64,000 bases of DNA from Macrocybe gigantea (Eukaryota; Basidiomycota; Agaricomycetes; Agaricales; Callistosporiaceae): the NCBI GenBank assembly GCA_011319805.1, contig SJRY01000003.1:62001-126000 (forward strand). Reading direction: 5' to 3'. This document shows, piece after piece, positions 31,780 to 41,459 of this stretch; the first letter of the stretch is position 1, and each line of letters starts with the position of its first letter. Both the position numbers and the translations under genes were made by a program. The notes beneath the pieces were generated by a model that was not told where the DNA came from, made no database searches, and saw nothing but the letters and a program-made list of their open reading frames with translations.

Positions 31780-34729
31780 CAGTGATCTGGCGGTCCTTGA
31801 CACAGCAAATTGAATTCATTCTCCCGTGTCATTCACTGGCCACTTTTCAAAGAAACAAGTTGACAGAACAATAATATACCATCTCATGTATCTACTACAA
31901 AAATATGAAAGCTTCTTCGTGACAGAGTGAGCCACAGGAATCTCGATAGTTTCATGATGCTGTTTCTCACGAAAATCACTCCTTGACACACCCGTGACAT
32001 ATGTGACGTTGGCTCTAATCTAATCACTCCCATCACTATCCTCTGCGTCGGAATCGCCATCGGACTCAGTGTCCTTGAGTTTTGGCTTCAGCGGCCGTTT
32101 GGGTCGCTTTGGTAAGTCCTTCTGCTTCTTACCAGCTGCTTTTAACATCTCACACTCAGATTTCCAGTCAGCGATGGCCTGCTCATGAGCCTCCAACATA
32201 CTTCGCCACTTTGCCTCAATTTCCTCCTTCACGGCGCGCCTCTTCTCTCTCAACATCCTCCTGTTCCTTTTTTCTTCATCCTTCGATGCTTTCTCCTCTT
32301 CCAAGGCCCTCTTTTGTGTGATAACCTCATTGCTGGTAAGGTGCCGTCCATGACCCTTCGGAAACATCACAGCTCGTTCGGATTTCTTCTCCTGGGTCTC
32401 CTTTGCATACAAGGTCTGATTCATCTTGTCTAGGACCATATTTTGAACAATCAGCTGCGCATTTTGGCTCTCGATGACGAGGTCCTGGGCATCTAATCAT
32501 CTTTTTGCCAGAACAAGGTTATTCTCCAACACCTCGACCCGCTTTTCAAGAGACACGGATGATACGCAGGGCACCTTTGATTTCCGACTCCCTGCAGTTG
32601 ACAGGTCAGACCATTGTAGGTCATCTGGAATGTGTTCGATGACTGGTGACGTAATGACATTTAGGAAGTCTTGGTGAGTTCCTGCTGTACTTCTGACCAG
32701 GAATGAGGCTGATGTGCTGGCAAGGCCAACTCCTAACAGTCACATTTGCTTCCAAGGAGTCGGCAGGCTGGGGTCTGATGCAGGATCTCGATGAGATCTG
32801 GGAGTACTTGGCATTGGCATCTGGCAAGCAATAGGCATGTGATCGAAGCAACTGGGAGATTGTTTGGGGACATTAACAGGTGAGTCAGGATACAATCCTT
32901 TGTGTGTGAAACTGTAATCACGAAACGCTGCCATGACAGCACGAGTCGGGCTTGACTGCATCAAGGGAAAGGATCCATGCGTTGACGTGGCTTCACTCGG
33001 CTTCATCTGATCGGACTTGATAACGTTATGGTCAAAAGGATGGATGCTAGTCTTTTCGAATGCAGACTTGACAATTGCAGGGGTGAAGGTGCGAAGGAAG
33101 GCTTTGCCAAAGACGCGGCAGAAGTCTTCTTTGTTTACTCCTCTTCCTGTGTTGTTCTCATGCTCCGCCACTTCTTCTTTCCAGTTTTCTTTCATCCGAG
33201 CAAAGCAGACAACATCAAGGCCTTGGAGAGCATGCGTGCAATGAGGTGGGTAGGCCAGAATCTCGATGTTATTGTTCTTGCAGTATTCCAACAGGTCAGC
33301 CGTGTAATGCAAGCCATGCCCATCCATGAAGAGAATACGTGTTTCCCCCGCAGCCTTTTCACGTGTCGCAGGATCAAAGTCTTTTGTCATCCACAACAGC
33401 GCAAGTTCGCCATCCATCCAGCCATTTTCAGAAATGCAAATTCTTTAAGGATCCGGTGAGTCATCCCTGCTTCCTTCAATCGAAGATCTACTTACGATGC
33501 ATTGGCAACGTTATCTTCTCCCCATTTCTTCATGAAATTCTTTCCTTTGAAAATGATGCTTGGATGGAGTGTCATACCATCCGCACAGATTGTGACCAAG
33601 GCAGTCACATTCTCTCGATTCGCGCTGCCAACTTTATGCTGGATCTTCACTCCCCTGTGTCCAACGACACGTTCCACTCCTGATCCAGCTGGCATAAACC
33701 CACTCTCATCCATTGCGTAGATGTTCTCTGGCCTGATTTCTTTTTTCGCTACTAACTCCTCCACAAGGTCAAACCAGGCTGTTACAGCCTCGGGATTGAG
33801 GGCACGAGCCCTCTCGCTGGCCAAAGGACTGGCCCAATGCATTTGAAGTTCGTCGTAATGACGATTCAGGAATCTTCCTACCCATGCCACCCCGACAGGT
33901 TCGTCATTGCGTCCCGTTTGGCAATGATCATGTTCGCATGCCGCTCAATGGATTTATGATCAAGTGGAAACCCACGATCAGCAGATACCTTGATGAAATC
34001 GATGAGAACGCGTTCTTCTGCAGGGCCCAACTTTCTTTTTGATGCGTTAAATGCGCTCATCGATGCACCTCCTTGTGCCAGCCTCGAGAGTGTTTTGAAA
34101 TTCACGTCATGCTTGGCAGCAATGGGACGGAGGCTGCGTCTTTGGTCTTTAGGCTTCTCTTGCTCAGCTTGGTACTCCTCGACAGCTGCCTGGTATTTCG
34201 CGTTTTCCGCGCATCTCTTCTTTTGCTTCTTGACTTGTTCCGAAAGGGGACAGCCGACCATGAAAATCAATCAAAGAAGGGAAGTTTGAGCCAGAGAATT
34301 GGTGGAAATGATGCGCTATCGACACGCTTGACAGATGGCGCCCAGGGCATTTGGTCAGCATGTCACGTTTCTGGTGTCCACAGTTCAAGGGAATTATTTC
34401 TCCACCATTTTATGATCAATTAGCATCAAAAAATGTGCAACTCAAAGCTTATATAGTATACTTCCTGATAAAAATAATCCAAGGCTAATGTCTCGTTGGA
34501 GTTTACCAACATTTCATTTTTCAAAAGTTGCTTAAGTCCCAAATATTTTGCTATAAATCAATCCACTGTACATCTCTACGGCAACGACAAGGACTGGGAT
34601 TTTTTATTCTTGTTGGCTATACAAGCAGCTTGCTTTGTGCGAAGTAACTAAGGGATACAGCAAGATCTGAGCACAAAAGAATTCACTGTGTCAAGGAGTG
34701 ATGGTGTGTCAAGGACCGCCAGATCACTG
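31780..34729 (-). mobile_element. Pogo-like DNA transposon 2 (2950 bp)
   Basis: The terminal inverted repeats match perfectly over more than 25 bp; both begin CAGTGATCTGGCGGTCCTTG, at 31780 forward and at 34729 reverse. TA dinucleotides flank both sides (31778-31779 and 34730-34731). It contains one DDE transposase on the reverse strand. Near-identical TIRs and a nearly complete transposase frame suggest a fairly recent insertion. It lies inside the coding sequence of F-box-like gene A. Confidence 0.93.
32020..34270 (-). pseudogene. Pogo-type DDE transposase of transposon 2, nearly intact
   Basis: The N-terminal region (34270-33900) includes LRPIAAKHDVNFKTLSRLA, an HTH of the pipsqueak type, and LGPAEERVLIDFIKVS, the CENP-B/Tc5 DNA-binding part. 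Catalytic Asp residues lie in IYAMDESGFMPAG (about 33720), RILFMDGHGLHYT (about 33330) and ALQGLDVVCF (about 33230). A GT-AG intron (about 33509-33455) must be removed to join VANAS to ICISENGWMDGE. The C-terminus (32439-32020) is a Lys/Glu-rich coiled tail ending in an acidic Asp/Ser cluster. Lesions seen are a one-base frameshift near 33905 and two TGA codons (near 32741 and 32500). It is therefore probably inactive as it stands, though the damage is light. Confidence 0.85.
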
Positions 34730-35404
34730 TAGTTGCAACTTTTTCTCGAAAGAAATAGTGCTTTGGTCGGAATAGTCAAGACATATAACATAGATACGAG
34801 GGCTACTGGTGTTAGTCTGGACTTGACACACTGACAGAAGAAAATACCTGTTAGGCGGTCCCACCATTAGGCCAATCGTGTGCGTTCCAGAAGCCGCGTA
34901 TTCAGAGAAATGGTATGGGTACATCAAGACGTCATCTATTGGTATGCTTGCCGTGACATGATTCTTTCGAACATCCCAACAATCGATCGCCAAGGATCCT
35001 GACTGAATGGTAGCAGTTATTAGGATCCCCTCTCCAGGAAGCAAAGCCAAAGCCAAATGGCCACGCATCGCAATGTGGTGAAAGGACTTGCAATCGGGCT
35101 CTGCCTTGCTCCAATTTCGAGCGAGGGCAGCGGTCCGAATGCCGATAATGCGCAGGAGGCTGAACTCGGTGACAGAAAGGTCTTGAAGAGGATTACATGC
35201 TATGTTTCCGGCCCTTTTAGCAGCACTCAAGACGCAGTGCCAGAGGGAGAAAGAAAAATATAACTGAGAGGAAGCCTGGATGATCATTTTAGCTTTTGTT
35301 TCAATAAGAATATACAGACACACCTGAAATAAAGAAATAGCGTCACTAAGGTCCAACCACAGTGCGATCTCTTGACAGATATCCTGGTTAAACCGTGTAA
35401 CCAT

Positions 35405-35946
35405 GTTGGTCCTTAGATATTGGCGTCGGATCTATACCAGCTACCACCTTGTAGGGCATGATCTCTTTTTATAATATTCAGTCCGACGCGTACGCAGTGG
35501 CACGAGAAACAAATCATCATTGCCGAACCCTGTACGTTAATTGCCTATTACTCATCTTTTTCCCAGTTCCTGCGTTGGGATGTCCAAAGCGACCAGTAAA
35601 GGCATTGCGATTCCTTCGCAGAAGACCAAAGAGCGAGCCATCTTTCTTGTCGGTGAGAATGGATCAGACACAAGGAGAGATCAGCGTGACAAGTTACGTG
35701 ATCAGATGCAGATGTTATTCCCAATGCGCCTTGGCGGCTTTCAGACTTCAACTCAAGGGGGTTCACTCACTCACGACTAACGCAGGGCCAGCGAGCGATA
35801 ACCTGAAGTTCAATGTCTGCCAATAAGCCAGTTTGAATGATTTAGGGAGGACTGCAGTCTTCTTGCTGCGTTCCCCGTTCGAATGGAAGAGCCTCAGTGA
35901 TGGTTGAACGACAATTTCAATGGCGCTGGCACTACACTGTCTTCGC
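35405..35946. other. Spacer between tandem F-box-like genes
   Basis: About 540 bp containing the promoter of gene A and the 3' end of gene B. Overlapping short frames exist, none with recognisable content. Confidence 0.5.
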
Positions 35947-37561
35947 TCAGATATAAGATAGAACATAGATACCTTCCTCCAAATCGAGAACGAGAAATCC
36001 AAGTCGGTCGTCAAGAAAGGCCTTTCGGAATCGGTCTCGCAGAATGTGGCTAGTCACGACTGTCTGCACTTCGCGTGGAATACGCAGATGGTGGACAGAC
36101 GGGCGGAGCGGTTCCGAAGGATGGAACATTAAGAGCGGGAAGCAGGCCGAGCCATGATCAAGACATGCCACGTCGTGCAATAAGGCATGTCCGCCGGATG
36201 CGCTCGGCACAATTTGACCACGTCGTTTGTAATCGATATATGTGATGTGATTGTAGCGGCTGAGGCTGACCTTCGCGGGGTTGGAGTGAAAGGATATTCG
36301 CACTTGAAGTAAGTTGTGGAAGGTTGAAAGACTGGGCATGCGAAGACCGGGTAGTCGTCGATGAGTGTCAGTGGGCGGAAGAAGAAATGATCGATGCGGC
36401 TAGCGAGCGGGGAGTCTGGCTGCCGTGCCCACTGCTCTACGGAATAGAAAACACCGTGGGGAATCCGCAGGTGACAATGCATGGTGGTGGTAAGTTCGTT
36501 CGGAGGGAAACCCATTTCTAATGGAAAGACCAATACTTGACGCGTTGGGAACACAGCACAGATTACTTGTATAGGTGTTTTGAGCACTAGATATAAGACT
36601 TTTTCATGAGAAAGACAATTCTGAACAATGCAAGTGGACGCCTAGAAGATATCAGGACAAATTACTTTAGGAGCTGAAATTTAACGTACCGTGGGGATGG
36701 GAACTGGGATCTCTTGGCCAGGGCTAACAGATAGAGGCGGGTTTCTGAAATCAACCGTGGTGGCGAGCAATACCGGGGATGCCGGTCCCATATAACTGCC
36801 GACAATGGTAGCAGTATCCTCCGTAACGCACATTGAAAGATTGAGATGATCCATGGGCTTCTTTACGAGGAATTGTAATTTATTCCGAAAAGAAATAGCG
36901 TTTCGATCGGTATAGTCAAGAGACATAACGCAGGCAATTTGGCTAAACCGCATTGGTTGTCAGCAGACAAACAGCATTCCTAGAGGAAGTACCTGTTCGG
37001 AGATCCTGCGATCAACCCAATCATATGTCTCCCCGCCATTGCGTATTCGGCAAAATGGTACGGATATATCGCAATAGAGCTGATGGGCATTTTTGCTACA
37101 ACACAATCTGCGCGGAGGTCCCAGCAGTCGATTTCTAACGATCCGGTTCGGACATTGGCAGATATCAAAAGCTCTTCTCCGGCTAAGAGGGCCAGCGTTA
37201 CATGGTCGCGTGTTGCGATGTAGCGAAAGGACTTGCAATCGGGCTCCGTGTTGTTCCAGTTTCGGATGAGCGCGGTGGTTCGAAATCCAATACGGCGAAC
37301 GAGACTAAAGTCGGTGCGCGAAAGGTCCTGATGAGCACTGCAGGCCAAAAGCCGGACCTTTTTGGCCTCGTTTAGGACACCGTGCCACAGGGAGAAGGAA
37401 AAATACAGTTGTGAAGACGCCTGTAATGACGATCAACTGCTTTTTCCCTCCACGAATGACAGGAAAAGCGAAATACGCACCTGCAATAAAGAAATCGCAT
37501 CGGTGAAGTCCAACCTTAACGCAATCTCTTGATAGATGTCGTGGTTGAATGCAGGGGCCAT
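35947..37561 (-). pseudogene. F-box-like protein B, tandem paralogue with one-base frameshift
   Basis: Exon 1 (37561-37481) reads MAPAFNHDIYQEIALRLDF, then exon 2 from 37420 (ASSQLYFSFSLWHGVL), the same F-box-like start as gene A. Alignment with A continues through WDLRADCVVAKMPISS, YPYHFAEYA, HMIGLIAGSPNR, EIPVPIPT, HFFFRPL and a C-terminus EEGIYVLSYI. At about 36270-36285 the frame slips: relative to A one base is missing next to a C-run (on the coding strand), so the text changes from YPFTPTP in one frame to YNHITYIDYK in another. Either a real loss-of-function mutation or a sequencing error in a homopolymer. If corrected it would be a complete gene and the only intact member of the pair. 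Confidence 0.78.
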
Positions 37562-38219
37562 GAAGAGCCCAAACATACGAATTGCAGCTATGCCCTACAG
37601 ATACCTCCTTATGGTGCTAATACAGACACGCAAAATCGTTCGTAATAGAAATAGATCACAATTCGAACGTTTGCATTTCATTTTGATAAATCAATAGTTG
37701 AAGGCTGCGGATGTCGGCTTCATGCCCTTTCTACAAGCTGGATGGAAGAATTTAATTCACGCATTGCGACTCTCCTTAGAAACCGAACGGGATCCTGTGT
37801 TCACTCGGCTGCCATCGCACAGAACGGAGGGTGGGAGAGCCTTCATGATGAAGTTCAATATGGAAGGGGCTGGTGAACACGTGATGATGACGTTCTCACG
37901 ACCTGGAAGATCCTTGTCCCCCTCCTGTGCCCACACCTGCACTCCCAATTTATAGACGTCTCGTCGCCGCTCGCGATATTATCGGTCGTCTTCACGACAA
38001 GTTATTGCCACCTGTTGGCAAGAGGTAGAATCCGCAAGTTGACGGAAATCACGTCTACAAGGCATATAGGACATCGTCGGATGGCGTAATCAGGGTAGAA
38101 AACGGATTGCGCCTATTCAATGGTAGGAATGATTTTGGTTGGGGAGAATGAAGCTCTCACAAAAAGATCTAAAGATAAACAGCGGGCAAAGAAAAGAAAA
38201 AAAGAAAGATAGAGGGATG
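37562..38219. other. Intergenic, no gene recognised
   Basis: About 660 bp with the gene B promoter on one side and the SAP30BP 3' end on the other. Open frames at 37698-37955 show no family signal. Confidence 0.5.
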
Positions 38220-39504
38220 CTATCGCCAGCTGCTCCGTTCTCGCTCCTTCAAATTCGGATGTGATTCTCTGCTTTCAAAGCCGTATGGTTGGAATCGACT
38301 TTTTCTGCTCGAAACCGATCCGATGCCCCTCTCGCGCTCTTTTTCTCTGGCGACAGTTTTCACAGAGGCTGAAGCGCTCGTGAAGTTGATCTGCGTCCTT
38401 TTTCCTGAATTTTGCGAGGCTGCTTGTTGTTCAGAGCGCGCTTTTTGGTACGCGGCTTTTGAACCAGGTGTAGATGACGGTGGATGCGGGTTGGAAATTC
38501 CAGGCCGTGAAGAAGACGGAGAGTTATAGACAGGAATGCATGAACAACACCCTTTCTCGTTAGATGTGGGGAAGTGAGCATGAACGTACCGATTTGATCA
38601 GCAAACCATTCTGGGCGCATGCTATTGGGGTCCCATTGGTCGATAGCGAAATTTGTTGTCCGTTCGTCGACGTCAACAAACTCGACCAGTTTTGCGTAAA
38701 GATGGGGATTTCTGAACGATTTATTGGACATAAGGGAATCGTTGAAATGTTTGGGGTTTGTTAGATCCCGTTTGAGGGAATGGAAATGGGCTAATTTTGT
38801 CTGTACTAGACGAGATTGGCGAAAAGCAATTCATGGCGCAATGAAAGATGTATACGAACCGCAATTGTAGGGTCATTTGGCTCTCTCGGTTCTGGTGGAA
38901 TTCCCCAGTCGTCGATTCCCGGTATTGGGGGCGGTTGAAGTAAAGCTCGTATGTGCGACAGTTCATCTTCGACAGTCTCTGTATCGATACTCTGACTCTC
39001 TTGCACCTCCTCAGATGCTTTGATTGCTGCGTGACTACTCTCGGCGGTGACGACGCCGATGTCGGATTCTCGGGTAATATCATCCGAGACATGGGCTCTT
39101 GCTTGACTCCTGTGAGACCCTGTGGGACGTCGAATGATGACTTGAGATTTGGTTATTTTCCGGGCTAGATTATGATCAGACGAGGTGAAGACGACCACTG
39201 CCAAAAGGAACTCACAGTCTGAGGGAGCATGAACGTTGCTCTTTAGTGATTTATCCTAACCCAGACGGAAACAGATCGCGAGCAACGAGGGAAACGACTA
39301 CTACAAGGGAAAAGCGATGAAAATCCTCACATTTGCCGCAACGACATTCAAGGTGTTCCGCGAACTGCTGGCTTTGGGTAAAGACGAAGCCTCTTCGGAT
39401 TCGCTGTGAGAGTCATCTTCGTATGCGACAAGACCTAGAAAACGAAAGCATGAATAAAAAGTGTAACAAAGGCGCTGGAGGTTACACTGCTCACCGCGTA
39501 TCAT
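38220..39504 (-). CDS. SAP30-binding protein / HCNGP family
   Basis: HCNGP-family proteins (human SAP30BP) are nuclear and linked to Sin3-SAP30 transcriptional repression and to pre-mRNA splicing. The first coding exon is only 10 nt (39504-39495, MIR plus one base). It joins exon 2 at 39434 to read [17 protein letters not shown], the family's signature N-terminus. Later exons give [13 protein letters not shown], then [16 protein letters not shown] and the core [37 protein letters not shown] and RPEWFADQI. The last exon has [20 protein letters not shown] and a basic tail, ending at TAG 38222-38220. The pattern and order match the family throughout. Intermediate exon borders near 39180-39300 are not all resolved. 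Confidence 0.88.
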
Positions 39505-39582
39505 GTTGTATGGTGGTCGTGGAAGTTCAAGTGCAGGAAGGGATATACAAACTCCGCTCGGCAGCGAGCTCGGCGTCTTGTC
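39505..39582. promoter_or_regulatory. 78-bp divergent promoter between SAP30BP and GPI8 genes
   Basis: Only 78 bp separate the two start codons on opposite strands. Both 5' UTRs and core promoters must therefore fit here or extend into each other's first exons and introns. No TATA box is obvious. Co-regulation is an inference. Confidence 0.7.
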
Positions 39583-41068
39583 ATGCTCTTGCTTTCTGTC
39601 TATCACTTTCTCCTCTGTCTCTCTAGCTGGGTCTTGGGAGCAACTGCCCACGAATCGACTCAGGAAAGTCTCGTTCGAGATTTCTTTTCGACGAAAAATG
39701 GAGCAACGCCAAGTAGTTCGACACATACCAACAACTGGGCCGTGTTAGTCTGCGCGTCACGATATTGGTTCAATTATCGAGTGTGTAGCAGTTTTCTGAA
39801 ATTAGATGTTCCTGGACTCCGACAACGATTGCCTATAGCATATGGCCAATGCCCTTGGGATGTGAGTTCGTAGGTGAGGAAGCGGAAGCCTTACTCAGAG
39901 CCTCCCAGGTACCGCACTGTCAAACGACTCGGAATACCGGACTCTAATATCATCCTCATGCTGGCGGATGATGTCTCCTGTAACGCCCGCAACAAGTTCC
40001 CCGGAAGCGTGTATGCTAATCCCGGTCGACATCTCGACCTCTATGGTGACAACATCGAAGTGGACTATCGTGGCTATGAGGTCACCGTTGAAAACTTCAT
40101 CAGGGTGTTAACTGGTATGCGTCAAGCGTCATGCTGCTTCAAGGCGACCTGATGGGTTTTTTTGGAAGGACGTGTCGAACCGTCTGTTCCACGGTCAAAG
40201 CGTCTGCTTACTGACGAGCGTTCGAATATCTTCGTTTATATGACCGGTCACGGTGGCAACGAGTTTCTGAAATTCCAAGACAATGAAGAGATTAGCGCTC
40301 ACGATATCGCCGATGCGTTTGAGCAGATGTATCAGAAAAAGCGGTATGTGATTCCATTCTGTCCTCAAATCTCGCTCAATGGATCCTTGATAAAGATACA
40401 ACGAAATTTTCTTCATGATAGACACATGCCAAGCCAACACCATGTATTCCAAATTCTACTCTCCCAACATCCTTGCAACAGGATCTTCTGAGCTTGGAGA
40501 AAATTCTTACTCAGTATGTATGTTCCTGCTTCACTCATGCTTTTGGTCCTAATCTCCTGGACCAGCATTCTAATGACAACGATATCGGTGTCGCAGTAAT
40601 AGATGCGTATACCCATTATATCCTACAGTTCATGGAAGGCATCAACAAGACAAGTCAAAAGACTATGCAAGACCTTGTATGTTCACCTGTATTCAGTCTG
40701 ATGATGTCGATACTCAGTTCATCAATTGCTAGTTCAACACGTACGATCCCAGCAAGATCAACTCACATCCAGGTGTCCGCAGCGACTTGTTCAAACGTCC
40801 GCTCGATCGAACACTCATCACTGATTTTTTCGGAGGCGTTTCGCAAGTGGAGATCACCCCGTCGGAATCGCCCGCTAGCCAGCCTGCAGTTCCTTCCCAA
40901 CCTGAAGAAATGCTTCAGCAGGCGTCGACGATCCGAAGAGCTACGAACAAAACAAGGGCCGGACCCGATTACCTAGTGCACAGTTGGCATCACTCTCGTA
41001 AAGATGCGAGAGCATGGGGTGTTGTGCTATTGATCGGACTTCTCGTCGGCTGGGTCTTAAGGAAGTGA
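39583..41068 (+). CDS. GPI8: GPI-anchor transamidase catalytic subunit (GPI8/PIG-K)
   Basis: A C13 legumain-family cysteine protease in the ER that cleaves the C-terminal signal of precursors and attaches the GPI anchor. Seven exons (39583-39780, 39839-39861, 39909-40114, 40169-40343, 40396-40513, 40566-40676, 40733-41068) sum to 1167 nt, or 388 aa, the typical length. The signal peptide is [19 protein letters not shown]. Catalytic His170 lies in [10 protein letters not shown] and catalytic Cys212 in [10 protein letters not shown], both intact. A C-terminal transmembrane helix is followed by a positive end ([15 protein letters not shown]). Exon 2 is a 23-nt microexon that restores HMANALGM. 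All joins close in phase. It is transcribed divergently from the SAP30BP gene. Confidence 0.94.
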
Positions 41069-41459
41069 ACACTGTCATAGTATCGTGGGCCGTTGTAGAC
41101 AGGAATAAGTTCTAGAGACCTAGTTACGGTCTTGCAAAGCCGCAAACGAAAAGAATATACGTTGCTCTTTACAACCATCCGCCCTCTCGGCCACGTCAGT
41201 CCACGTATCTTTCGGCCCATCTTTCATTCTGGGACATTTCTTCACAACGCAAGTGACAAATTTCACCTTTAGTGTTTCTCCGATGTTTCTCCGCTGTACG
41301 ACTTAAATGTGATATCTTTCGATATCTTTCGTTAATTCTTTCTAAGTCGGAGCCAAGCAGCGCGTCGTTATTCTCAGGGCTAATCCTTGAGAGGAAGATC
41401 CGAGGCTCTAAGACAGGATCAGCCATACACCGCATTATTTGAACAATCCTTTCACCATC
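41069..41459. other. Intergenic, MFS gene promoter
   Basis: About 390 bp between the GPI8 stop and the transporter start. It contains two direct copies of a GATATCTTTCG string (about 41310-41332). No gene. Confidence 0.5.

Larger units (their letters stand above)
30855..35404 (-). pseudogene. F-box-like protein A, split by a pogo-like transposon
   Basis: The first exon (35404-35324) reads MVTRFNQDICQEIALWL and continues after a short intron into ASSQLYFSFSLWHCVL. This is the short N-terminal helix pattern of an F-box, which recruits SCF ubiquitin ligase through Skp1. A long C-terminal region follows, likely a substrate-binding beta fold: WDVRKNHVTASIPIDDV, YPYHFSEYA, HTIGLMVGPPNR, then after the transposon KSPVDYVNIAAYV, EIPVPIPE and a final exon (about 31560-30855) ending EDGIYVLSYV. 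The coding frame resumes exactly across the transposon once one TA is removed. Apart from the insertion I see no disabling lesion. It is a tandem paralogue of gene B (35947-37561). Loss of function is inferred from the 2.95-kb insertion. Confidence 0.82.
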
